A stretch of DNA of 6,423 bases from Spirochaetales bacterium (GTDB taxonomy: Bacteria; Spirochaetota; Spirochaetia; Sphaerochaetales; Sphaerochaetaceae). Where the stretch lies: positions 1 to 6,423 of the forward strand of contig JAGABK010000206.1 in assembly GCA_017614625.1 (NCBI GenBank), in the 5' to 3' direction. The position numbers and the translations under genes are program-made. Shown here in pieces: positions 1 to 5,060 of this stretch. Each line of letters begins with the position of its first letter. Positions within the stretch are counted from its first letter, which is position 1. The notes beneath the pieces are model-generated. The model was not told the DNA's origin and ran no database searches. It saw only the letters and a program-made list of their open reading frames with translations.

Positions 1-32
1 CAAAGATTATGCAAGATTGCAAGAGGAATCAA
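1..32 (-). promoter_or_regulatory. possible Bacteroidota-type promoter at left edge
   Basis: On the minus strand AATCTTTG (8-1) matches seven of eight positions of the Bacteroidota -7 consensus TAnnTTTG, and a TTG (32-30) lies 21 nt upstream, within the usual spacing to the -33 element. It would drive genes left of the window, after the operon terminator. The match is short and in AT-rich DNA, so this is a weak call. Confidence 0.25.
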
Positions 33-74
33 GCATTATCATAGGATATGATTTAATTAACCATATATCATTGA
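1..74. other. AT-rich intergenic segment after the terminator
   Basis: This segment is clearly poorer in GC than the coding region. It holds a near-perfect 8-bp tandem (TGCAAGAT then TGCAAGAG at 10-25) and an inverted repeat ATCATA-GGA-TATGAT at 38-52. No ORF of useful length is seen. It is probably the leader or promoter zone of whatever gene lies left of the window. Confidence 0.5.
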
Positions 75-109
75 ATTAGAAAAGCGGACTGCCATGGTGG
101 CAGCCCGCT
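75..109 (-). terminator. intrinsic terminator of the early operon
   Basis: On the minus strand, AGCGG-G-CTGCCA / TGGCAG-T-CCGCT forms an 11-bp stem with one internal mismatch and a 3-nt loop (83-109), immediately followed by TTTTCTAATT (82-73). The GC-rich stem and T tract make a classic rho-independent terminator. The + strand side of the hairpin has no T tract, so it acts on the minus-strand operon only. It lies 48 nt past the stop of the last gene. Confidence 0.88.
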
Positions 110-120
110 CGAAAGTAAAA

Positions 121-153
121 CCGTTTGACAATGAACGGACAAACGTTTGACAA
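121..153. repeat. CGTTTGACAA direct repeats with CAAACG inverted half-site
   Basis: CGTTTGACAA occurs at 122-131 and again at 144-153, a 22-nt period, or about two turns of the helix. An inverted CAAACG at 140-145 makes a 10-bp perfect palindrome CAAACGTTTG at 140-149. The segment lies between the last stop codon and the terminator. In minus-strand RNA, CCGTT...AACGG (138-121) can fold into a small hairpin followed by TTTTAC, so it may also act as a weak extra terminator. Whether this is an operator, an RNA structure or chance cannot be settled from one sequence. Confidence 0.55.
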
Positions 154-156
154 AGA

Positions 157-354
157 TTAAAGATTCACCGTCTTCGGGTTCTGCAGCATGCTGGCCAGGG
201 CGCGGTCGCGGGAGGCCTTGGACGGGTAGTTTTCCAGCGTCCGCCAGGCACCGTCACCGACCCACTGCTTGATTCGCGGCTGCGGCTGGTCGTCCGCCCG
301 GACGATCACGAATCCCGCAGCCTTCAGTTTCTCGTAATTGTCACTTCCTCTCAT
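157..354 (-). CDS. uncharacterised 65-aa phage protein, last gene of operon
   Basis: This 65-aa protein starts MRGSDNYEKLKAAGFVIVRA, then has QPRIKQWVGDGAWRTLENYP and ends RDRALASMLQNPKTVNL. The ATG at 354 overlaps the stop of the DUF551-like gene (ATGA), which favours it over an earlier in-frame ATG at 408 that would overlap the upstream gene by 58 nt. The protein appears to be a short strand (GFVIVRA), a basic beta-hairpin (IKQWVGDGAWRTL) and a C-terminal helix with many charged residues. Short phage proteins with this layout, where the helix begins SKASRDRAL, seem familiar from Bacteroidales prophages, but I cannot name a family. It is the last gene before the terminator, and no Shine-Dalgarno is present. 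Confidence 0.72.
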   Translation of the reverse strand: MRGSDNYEKLKAAGFVIVRADDQPQPRIKQWVGDGAWRTLENYPSKASRDRALASMLQNPKTVNL

Positions 355-698
355 AATATACAATACTTTTCTTCCAGGTCTGCCGGTACCACCGGTATCG
401 GCATCCACAGGACTGGTTTCCAGAACATCAGACCGAAAAGGTCGAAATAACCGTCGGCATAGCCCGACAGCATCGGAGCTTCGTTACCATCCTCATCGAT
501 ACACCATACCAGCACGAGCTGGCTGGACTCCGGAGGATCCGAAAGGGGACGCCATGCACTCTCCTGATGTCCAGCCTCTTTTGCACCCCTGATGAAAGCC
601 TGCCTCAGGGGAAGGTTCCTATCGGGGGCCTTTCGTCCCACGTCGTACGTGTACTTGACCGGATACGCCTCGAGAGCCAATTCTTCAATCGTCTTCAT
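351..698 (-). CDS. DUF551-like small phage protein
   Basis: This is a 115-aa protein when started at the ATG at 698 (MKTIEELALEAYP). Its C-terminal half (48-104) resembles the DUF551 domain: AWRPLSDPPESSQLVLVW, then GYADGYFDLFGL and FWKPVLWMPIPVVP. In that family a W-x-P-L/V-S-x-x-x-P motif opens the domain and an H/L-W-M-P-L/I-P motif closes it. The N-terminal half contains RQAFIRGAKEAG, a short helix common in phage-borne members. The function of the family is unknown; such genes are frequent phage accessories. A longer frame starting at 740 adds an arginine tract that is just the shadow of the acidic end of the upstream gene, and it was rejected. The chosen start overlaps the upstream gene by 14 nt and has a strong Shine-Dalgarno. 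Confidence 0.75.
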   Translation of the reverse strand: MKTIEELALEAYPVKYTYDVGRKAPDRNLPLRQAFIRGAKEAGHQESAWRPLSDPPESSQLVLVWCIDEDGNEAPMLSGYADGYFDLFGLMFWKPVLWMPIPVVPADLEEKYCIL

Positions 699-1164
699 GT
701 GTCTCCTCCTCCGTCTCCGGTTCAACATACGTCCGCTCATAGGTCACCCGGTACACCTCGATATTCTCGAGGAGTTCCTGATGGTTGTGGTTTATCATTG
801 TCCTGGACAGGTAAAGGTTCCGGAAGCCGGCCCCTTTCAGTCCCTGCAGCGCACCATGGATCAATACAGGAAGGTCGTAATCCCCAAGGGTCTCCTCACG
901 GGACATGCTCCCATCTGCAGCAGAACCCTTCCAGTCAGTGACCACATGCAGCAGGATCTCTCCTCGTCCGGTCAGTCCTTCAACAGGACCCTTGAAAGGG
1001 TCCCAGATGATTTCTCCGAATTCGATGAAGACGGCCGGTCTGTCCCATGCCTCATCCTCATCGATGAACTCCACGTTCTGGTTCCAGAGGTCGATGTGGC
1101 GGATGATCCCGCCACCCAGCGGCCGTATAGCCTCGGCCAAGGCATCATATATCTCCTTGATCAT
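685..1164 (-). CDS. probable tail terminator-like phage protein
   Basis: This 159-aa acidic protein starts within an ATGA overlap with the virion morphogenesis gene. The fold pattern is a leading helix (MIKEIYDALAEAIRPL), a strand around VEFIDEDEAWDRPAVFIEFG (31-50), a second strand in RGEILLHVVTDWKG (67-80), a helix around 97-110 and a final strand pair (ENIEVYRVTYERTY, 133-146). The order helix, PAVFIEF strand, then a R-x-x-x-x-x-V strand is typical of tail terminator and neck proteins of long-tailed phages, which cap the growing tail tube. The neighbour, a gpG/gpS-type protein, is often next to such a gene, so the assignment rests partly on context. The C-terminal PETEEETHEDD is strongly acidic and encodes the ribosome binding site of the following gene. 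No search was run, so family membership is an inference. Confidence 0.6.
   Translation of the reverse strand: MIKEIYDALAEAIRPLGGGIIRHIDLWNQNVEFIDEDEAWDRPAVFIEFGEIIWDPFKGPVEGLTGRGEILLHVVTDWKGSAADGSMSREETLGDYDLPVLIHGALQGLKGAGFRNLYLSRTMINHNHQELLENIEVYRVTYERTYVEPETEEETHEDD
704..710 (-). promoter_or_regulatory. Shine-Dalgarno for the DUF551-like gene
   Basis: GGAGGAG on the minus strand lies about 5 nt before the ATG at 698, inside the glutamate codons of the upstream gene. It decides the start of the DUF551-like gene against the longer frame from 740. Confidence 0.6.
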
Positions 1165-1715
1165 TTGTCAATAATGTCTGCATTGTTGAAATACTCCTCC
1201 AGCCTGCGCTCTATGACGGACGTGACGGCCCTCTCCAGCTCCGGATGCGCTCCGATGAACCGCCTGCGCGGGATCTTCACCTTGGATCCGACCTTCATCA
1301 GGGCAAGGTGCTTCCAGAACTCGGCTTCCGTGGACAGCCGTGCATTCTTTTTGTCCTGCCTCAGCGAGCCGTCCTTCCGCCGTCCGAAGCCTCCGGTGGC
1401 CTTATAGTACATCGCCCAGAAGTACCGCTTCATCCTGGCCGTGACACGGATCTCGCCGCCCTCGTTATGGATCGCCGAGTAGGGCAGCGACGACTCGAAG
1501 GTCACGCTGTCCGCGTCCACCCTGGACTTTATGCTGCGGCGCAGCGCACCGGACTTGACAAGCAGGTGCTTCCCTCCGACCGGACTCTTCTTGCGCTGCC
1601 AGGCCTCGCCGAAGAAGGACTCGCGCTCGAAGTTCCGGTCAAACTGCTCGGCCGCCTCGACGCGAACGTCCCCGAGGATCTTCCTCTTGATCTCGCGTAT
1701 GTCAATCTTCGCCAT
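1161..1715 (-). CDS. phage virion morphogenesis protein (Mu gpG / P2 gpS type)
   Basis: This 184-aa protein resembles the phage virion morphogenesis / tail completion family (Mu gpG, P2 gpS), which acts at the head-tail junction or in tail completion. Diagnostic pieces are the central HLLVKSGALRRSIKSRVDAD (50-69), then VTFESSLPYSAIHNEGGEI (71-89) and, near the end, KIPRRRFIGAHPELERAV (147-164). The family typically has an L-x-x-T/SG-x-LR-x-S segment, a Y-A-x-x-H-x-x-G segment and a P-x-R-x-F/W-x-G segment, all visible here. An insertion with MKRYFWAMYYKATGGFGRRK at 95-114 is also seen. The start at 1715 (MAKIDIREI) was chosen over an earlier in-frame ATG at 1898, because the added 61 residues are low-complexity and only restate the 77-aa gene in another frame. 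The gene ends with an ATGA overlap to the next gene. Confidence 0.85.
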   Translation of the reverse strand: MAKIDIREIKRKILGDVRVEAAEQFDRNFERESFFGEAWQRKKSPVGGKHLLVKSGALRRSIKSRVDADSVTFESSLPYSAIHNEGGEIRVTARMKRYFWAMYYKATGGFGRRKDGSLRQDKKNARLSTEAEFWKHLALMKVGSKVKIPRRRFIGAHPELERAVTSVIERRLEEYFNNADIIDK

Positions 1716-1935
1716 TGTCGTCAAACAGGCTAGGGTAATCATTGTTCTCCTTGGGAGTGGGCACGGGCGCATTGAGGATGTTGTAGAACGTCCTCTCGCT
1801 GATACCGAAGGCAGGATATATGAAGCGACGCCAGATCTCCCTGTTCGAGAGACCTGACGCCGAATGCTCACCATAGATCCTGTTGATGTCGGCGACACGC
1901 TTACGGTAGCTTATCCCGCGCCGTTTCTTTCCCAT
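1702..1935 (-). CDS. 77-aa HTH-like phage protein
   Basis: This short protein has a very basic N-terminus (MGKKRRGISYRKRVADINRI) followed by GLSNREIWRRFIYPAFGISE at 28-47 and then RTFYNILNA. The pattern of a loop, a helix with NREIWRR, and a second helix in GISERTFYNIL resembles a helix-turn-helix in which the second helix would read DNA. Similar short proteins are, as I recall, common in mobile elements of Bacteroidales. It could be a transcription regulator of the phage, for example with a role like the Mu middle-operon activator Mor, or a small packaging-type HTH protein. The choice cannot be made from sequence alone. The C-terminal 20 residues are acidic and probably disordered. It begins 6 nt after the preceding stop and its 3' end overlaps the virion morphogenesis gene by 14 nt. 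Confidence 0.78.
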   Translation of the reverse strand: MGKKRRGISYRKRVADINRIYGEHSASGLSNREIWRRFIYPAFGISERTFYNILNAPVPTPKENNDYPSLFDDNGED

Positions 1936-1941
1936 GGGACT

Positions 1942-2232
1942 CTATCTCATTTCCAGCTTGTACATCTTGTCGAGGGCATCCTGCAGCACAATCCTGAGTT
2001 CCGGGCGGCGCTGCAGCAGCTGGACGAAGAGGTCGCCCATCAAGTGCGCGGAGCCGTTCATGGCCAGGAAACGGCCGTCCTTTGCCAGGCAAATGGTCGC
2101 GGTCGTGACCTTTCGCTCCGGATTCTTCTGGGAATCGTTGGCCTGCAGCTCATGGCACAGCTCCTCGGAGAGCTTCCGCAGCGTCACCTCAGTCCTGTGG
2201 CGGATGACCTCGTCTACGCTCTTGTCAACCAT
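1942..2232 (-). CDS. uncharacterised 96-aa phage protein
   Basis: This small mixed alpha/beta protein has no family that I recognise. The N-terminal third (VDEVIRHRTEVTLRKLSEEL) is a basic helix. Residues 43-58 (TTATICLAKDGRFLAMNGSA) look like a two-stranded beta-hairpin, and the C-terminal 35 residues (LMGDLFVQLLQRRPELRIVL) are helical. The hairpin segment loosely recalls proteins that present a small sheet for protein contacts, but no catalytic or metal-binding set is visible. The gene starts 3 nt after the DUF3164-like stop, and the next gene starts 6 nt after its stop. It is one of the few genes here with a clear Shine-Dalgarno (AGGGAGGA, 2240-2247), which suggests stronger or independent initiation. 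Confidence 0.8.
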   Translation of the reverse strand: MVDKSVDEVIRHRTEVTLRKLSEELCHELQANDSQKNPERKVTTATICLAKDGRFLAMNGSAHLMGDLFVQLLQRRPELRIVLQDALDKMYKLEMR

Positions 2233-2235
2233 CGT

Positions 2236-2901
2236 TCAGTCCTCCCTCGCCATGGCCGCCAGGGACAGCGGGATCGCATGAACCTTACCGTCCTTGTCCT
2301 TGTAGGAGACGGAAATGAAGTCGCAGGTCTCAACCGGGGAATAGGCGTTCCGGATGGTCTCAACACCCTCAGTGAAGAGCGGGTCGTTCCACTCCGCGGC
2401 GTATCTCTCCAGCTGGAGCATTGCGCTTGCCTTGAGGTTGCCCTTCTTGTCCTTGGAGAGCAGCTGCATCACGGCCTTGTAGAGTTTCGCAGAATCCTCG
2501 TCTTTGGCCAGCGTGGTCAGGAACTCCTTCACCTTGGCGATGCCCACCTCGACGGTGTCGTCCCAGCCGTCGTTGGTGCGGCGTCCGAGCGCGACGGTGA
2601 TGCCATCGGAAGTGAAGGTGTTGCTATGACGGTCTATTTTGACCTTGAACAGCTGCTCCTTCAGGTCGATGATGTCATTGACGGCATCGAAGACCTCGTC
2701 CTTGCGCTGACGCATAAGCTTGGAGAGTTCCATCATGGACTCCTTGGTCTTCTTGCAGAACTCAGACACCAGGCTCTTGTAGGCGCTGATGTCATCCTCG
2801 CGTTTCTGTTTCTCGGCACGCTCCAGGGCCTCAAGCTGGGCCTTCATCTCGGCCCTCTGCTGCGGTGTCATCTTACTGACGTCCATATCATTTCTATTCA
2901 T
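2236..2901 (-). CDS. DUF3164-like Mu-type early phage protein
   Basis: This 221-aa protein resembles the DUF3164 family found in early regions of Mu-like phages. Residues about 10-65 are a highly charged, probably coiled-coil region (TPQQRAEMKAQLEALERAEK). A helical middle follows, then the conserved-looking core FKVKIDRHSNTFTSDGITV at 85-103, which matches the family habit of a beta-hairpin beginning with a charged strand. The C-terminal half (120-180) is helical (VKEFLTTLAKDEDSAKLYKAV), and the final 30 residues form strands (CDFISVSYKDKDGKVHAIPLS). The molecular function of the family is unknown; co-occurrence with transposase, MuB and GemA genes suggests a role in DNA metabolism. The start overlaps the 43-aa gene by 8 nt. 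The 3' end encodes AMARED, whose DNA carries the Shine-Dalgarno of the next gene. Confidence 0.8.
   Translation of the reverse strand: MNRNDMDVSKMTPQQRAEMKAQLEALERAEKQKREDDISAYKSLVSEFCKKTKESMMELSKLMRQRKDEVFDAVNDIIDLKEQLFKVKIDRHSNTFTSDGITVALGRRTNDGWDDTVEVGIAKVKEFLTTLAKDEDSAKLYKAVMQLLSKDKKGNLKASAMLQLERYAAEWNDPLFTEGVETIRNAYSPVETCDFISVSYKDKDGKVHAIPLSLAAMARED
2240..2247 (-). promoter_or_regulatory. Shine-Dalgarno for the 96-aa gene
   Basis: AGGGAGGA on the minus strand lies 7 nt before the ATG at 2232, within the last codons of the DUF3164-like gene. It stands out because most other starts in the operon have no such motif, and it fixes the start of the 96-aa gene. Confidence 0.6.
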
Positions 2902-3025
2902 GGGTTGTACATAGGTTGTTTCTGAGGTTGCGAAGGCAGGCTTCGCGGCTTTCGCGTTCGTTGCGGATCTCCCAGTAGAGATCCACCAGGAAAGACACTC
3001 CCGGGATGTAGTAGTACCACTTCAT
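2894..3025 (-). CDS. small 43-aa phage protein, translationally coupled
   Basis: A short ORF fills the only gap between the GemA-like and DUF3164-like genes. It starts with MKWYYYIPGVSFLVDLYWEI and continues with a charged helix (RNERESREA) ending in LCTTHE. The ATG is one base after the upstream TGA (TGA-T-ATG), and the TAG stop overlaps the start of the next gene by 8 nt (ATGAATAG). No longer in-frame start exists, because a TGA occurs three codons upstream of the ATG. Residues 3-20 are aromatic and hydrophobic, so a membrane-associated or amphipathic peptide is possible, though the acidic residues at 15 and 19 argue against a clean membrane span. No function is recognised. Tight coupling on both sides is the main evidence that it is a real gene. 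Confidence 0.68.
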   Translation of the reverse strand: MKWYYYIPGVSFLVDLYWEIRNERESREACLRNLRNNLCTTHE

Positions 3026-3026
3026 A

Positions 3027-3506
3027 TCAGTTCAAGTATTTGGGGTTGGTCGGAATGAGTATGTGTGCGACAGCCTTCGGGCGTGACGGCGCAGCGGACT
3101 CAGTGCTGCTGGCCACCTTTACGCCTCCCCGGCGGATGATCATCTCCAGCTTGGACGTCAGGGCCTTCAGCTCGTCCACGTCCAGCTGGGCGAAACGCTT
3201 GCCCGCGATCTTCTTCGACAGGCAGAACTGGTCGATGCCGTTCCAGTTGTCGACGGTGTTGATGCCCAGGCGGCCCAGTCGTAGCAGCACCGCCGAGCGG
3301 GCGGCCTTCAGGCGGTCCATGCCGGCACGGTTGTATCCTTGCCCGGAGCCGTGCTGCAGGGCGCTGCAGAGCGCGTTGAACTCCGCCTCGGACATCTCCC
3401 TCAGGCTGGTGGTCCGCTCGTCCGTGAACTCCATCACGAGCGCGTCCTTGTCCGCCTCCGGATGCTGCTTCAGCAGCGCGTAGAACAGTTTGAAATTCTT
3501 TGCCAT
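3027..3506 (-). CDS. GemA/gp16-like (DUF1018-type) phage regulatory protein
   Basis: This 159-aa soluble protein has a C-terminal part that resembles the Mu gp16/GemA (DUF1018) family: an alpha-helical block NWNGIDQFCLSKKIAGKRF followed by a helix beginning QLDVDELKALTSKLEMI, at about 87-124. The N-terminal half (1-50) is helical and acidic, with a segment FKLFYALLKQHPEADKDALV. The last 30 residues (RRGGVKVASSTESAAPSRPK and the following tail) look flexible. GemA-type genes sit in the early region of Mu-like phages after the transposition genes and have been linked to modulation of host gene expression; their biochemical role is poorly known. The position here fits. Family assignment is from pattern recall without a search, so a Bacteroidota-specific analogue is possible. 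The ATG lies 3 nt after the preceding stop, with no Shine-Dalgarno visible. Confidence 0.72.
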   Translation of the reverse strand: MAKNFKLFYALLKQHPEADKDALVMEFTDERTTSLREMSEAEFNALCSALQHGSGQGYNRAGMDRLKAARSAVLLRLGRLGINTVDNWNGIDQFCLSKKIAGKRFAQLDVDELKALTSKLEMIIRRGGVKVASSTESAAPSRPKAVAHILIPTNPKYLN

Positions 3507-3509
3507 GGC

Positions 3510-4160
3510 TTATTCATCGATATTGTCAATGGTTCCGTAATAGTCGAATGCCTTCTGCGGCCAGATGACCGCCTTGCCGGCCGAGCCGAAGAAACGGCCG
3601 CGCGTGAACGCCACACCGCCCTCGACCCAAATCTTTATACCGGCATCGTACAGGATCTCCTTCGCAGAGTCGCCCCAGGGATCCCGACCCTTCGCGCGAC
3701 TGACCAGGATGATGAGCTTGTTGGGGAACTGCGCCTTCAGGGACTCATAGTCCTTCACCCTCAGGTTCATCGCCTGAACGGAGTCGATGATGACGAACTC
3801 CGGGGACCCCTTCTTCAGCAGCCTGGTGTTAAGCTCCTCCTTGGAGCACTTGTCCAGCGCCTGGAACCTGGTACCGCACTCGGCCATGCCGTGCCTCATC
3901 AGGGTGGCCTGGAAACTGACCGAGAAGCCCTCCTCCAGGGACACGAACAGGACCGTCCCGAAGGCCGTGAGCACCTTCGCCAGGGCCATCGCCGCATTCG
4001 ACTTGCCGCTGCCGCTCGGGCCGAACATCATGGCGGTGCCGTGGCGGTCGATGGTGCCGAGGCACTTGCCCCACTCCCCGGGGAGAGTGATGGTGTCGCG
4101 CCGGATCGACAGTATCGAGGAGGCGGACAGGGACCTTGCGCGGGAGGCTTTCGACGGCAT
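3510..4160 (-). CDS. RecA/RadA-type P-loop ATPase, phage accessory
   Basis: This 216-aa single-domain ATPase is clearly different from the upstream MuB-like AAA+ protein. Walker A is GPSGSGKSN at 47-55. The segment VLFVSLEEGFS at 70-80 matches the strand plus catalytic glutamates of RadA/KaiC/DnaB-type RecA-fold ATPases. Walker B is EFVIIDSVQ at 121-129, with D126. The later ILVSRAKGRDPWGDSAKE, IKIWVEGG and TRGRFFG segments follow the RadA pattern of a flexible loop, then a strand, then a basic R-x-R-F motif. The size is that of a minimal RecA core, as in Sak4-like phage recombinases. A role in DNA recombination, replication or restart after transposition is inferred, not shown. An alternative is a helicase loader. 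The gene starts 12 nt after the MuB-like stop, and its own stop lies 3 nt before the next gene. Confidence 0.85.
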   Translation of the reverse strand: MPSKASRARSLSASSILSIRRDTITLPGEWGKCLGTIDRHGTAMMFGPSGSGKSNAAMALAKVLTAFGTVLFVSLEEGFSVSFQATLMRHGMAECGTRFQALDKCSKEELNTRLLKKGSPEFVIIDSVQAMNLRVKDYESLKAQFPNKLIILVSRAKGRDPWGDSAKEILYDAGIKIWVEGGVAFTRGRFFGSAGKAVIWPQKAFDYYGTIDNIDE

Positions 4161-4172
4161 CTGGACTATGTT

Positions 4173-5045
4173 TTAATCCTGGTTCGAAAGGGATTTGAGA
4201 CCCTTCTGCTTCACTATCGAGCGCTTGACGCGCCTGAGGTCGTTCTGCGCCTCATCGGCCTCGAGCAATACCTCGTTCACCGCCCTGCGGTCCTCGATGC
4301 CGTTCGCACGGCAGATCTCGATGACCTCCTGGCGCGTGGCGGGCTTGATGGGCACGAAGCGGCGGCAGATCCTCGAGTAGAACTCGTTATATCCTAGCTT
4401 GTTGTAGCTCACGCCTATCTCCATTCTGCGCTTGATGGCGTCCGTGGAGAGGAAAACGATGCCGCAGCGGTCCTCCAGCTCGTTGTAGATGGTGATGAAG
4501 TACATCAGGACGTTGTCGCGGAGCTTGTCCGCCTCGTCGAAGATCAGCAGCGGCCTGTCGAGAGTCACCAGGTGGCGGATGATCGCGTACAGGGACTCGC
4601 GGATGCTCAGCCCGGAATTGTTCAGGCCGATGGCATTGGAGAGCTCCTGCATGAAGTCGCCCCGGAGCATGTCCTGGGTGCACGTAAGCATGAAGGCGTT
4701 CGGGGTCATGAAGACGAACTCCCTTGCTGCAGTACTCTTGCCGACGCCTGCAGGGCCGGTGATCCACATCATCGAAGAGTCGTCCTTCATCTTCTGGAAG
4801 TAACCGAAGAGGTTCGAGCGGGCGGAGGTCTCCGCCAGGCTGTAGCCGGCCGTCGCGGGGAGCACCTGGGAGCCGAGGCGGCTCCACATGTCGTCTCCGA
4901 TCTTCTCGAACTTCCCGTTCAGGATTGTCGAAATGGTGCCCTCGGAGATGTCCTTGAGGGCTGCAGCAGCCTTCTTCTGGGAGCCGTATCGGACGCAGAA
5001 GCGCTCGAGTGCATCCCGGATTTCATTTTTCATTCTGTCATTCAT
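4173..5045 (-). CDS. MuB-like AAA+ ATPase (transposition target selection)
   Basis: This 290-aa protein is close to the length of Mu gpB (about 312 aa) and has the same plan: an N-terminal HTH followed by an AAA+ domain. Residues about 21-45 (GSQKKAAAALKDISEGTIS) look like a lambda-repressor-type HTH. Walker A is GPAGVGKST at 97-105. Walker B is PLLIFDEADKL at 165-175, with D170 and E171. A sensor-1-like FLST lies at 198-201, and arginines at 225-229 (RICRR) could supply the arginine finger. In the family, MuB forms ATP-dependent filaments on DNA, directs the transposase to the target and stimulates strand transfer. Its position just after the transposase gene is the classic A-B order. A second in-frame ATG lies four codons downstream; the outer ATG is chosen for the compact 15-nt gap. 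No Shine-Dalgarno is visible; the leader contains a tandem ATACCC. Confidence 0.9.
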   Translation of the reverse strand: MNDRMKNEIRDALERFCVRYGSQKKAAAALKDISEGTISTILNGKFEKIGDDMWSRLGSQVLPATAGYSLAETSARSNLFGYFQKMKDDSSMMWITGPAGVGKSTAAREFVFMTPNAFMLTCTQDMLRGDFMQELSNAIGLNNSGLSIRESLYAIIRHLVTLDRPLLIFDEADKLRDNVLMYFITIYNELEDRCGIVFLSTDAIKRRMEIGVSYNKLGYNEFYSRICRRFVPIKPATRQEVIEICRANGIEDRRAVNEVLLEADEAQNDLRRVKRSIVKQKGLKSLSNQD

Positions 5046-5060
5046 GGGTATGGGTATTTA

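Noticed and set aside
125..152. TTGACA sequences on the plus strand as sigma70 -35 elements
   Set aside because: No -10-like sequence is found at 16-18 nt, and the downstream DNA is the 3' end of a minus-strand gene with no plus-strand gene to express.
355..408. N-terminal extension of the 65-aa gene to the ATG at 408
   Set aside because: It would overlap the DUF551-like gene by 58 nt, and the added residues are Gly/Arg/Thr-rich; the ATGA overlap at 354 is the more natural start.
699..740. N-terminal extension of the DUF551-like gene with an arginine tract
   Set aside because: The arginines come from reading the glutamate codons of the upstream gene out of frame. The ATG at 698 has a strong Shine-Dalgarno.
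592..1407. 271-aa open frame on the plus strand
   Set aside because: It crosses the opposite strand of three genes that are joined by tight start/stop overlaps, and has no motif support.
1716..1898. N-terminal extension of the virion morphogenesis gene to the ATG at 1898
   Set aside because: The added residues are Ser/Arg/Thr-rich, come from the 77-aa gene read in another frame, and are not part of the family; the ATG at 1715 gives a normal start.
1864..2925. 353-aa open frame on the plus strand
   Set aside because: It lies antisense to three well-supported genes (DUF3164-like, 96-aa and 77-aa). The translation is rich in Leu, Val, Gly and His without motifs, as expected of a shadow frame in GC-rich DNA.
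3339..4397. 352-aa open frame on the plus strand
   Set aside because: It is antisense to the second ATPase, whose Walker motifs are clear. Its own translation is Arg/Gly/Leu-rich with no recognisable domain.
4387..4887. 166-aa minus-strand frame inside the MuB-like gene
   Set aside because: It is an alternate frame of the MuB-like gene with Pro/Arg/Gly-rich, motif-free translation, not evidence of a frameshift because the main frame is intact end to end.
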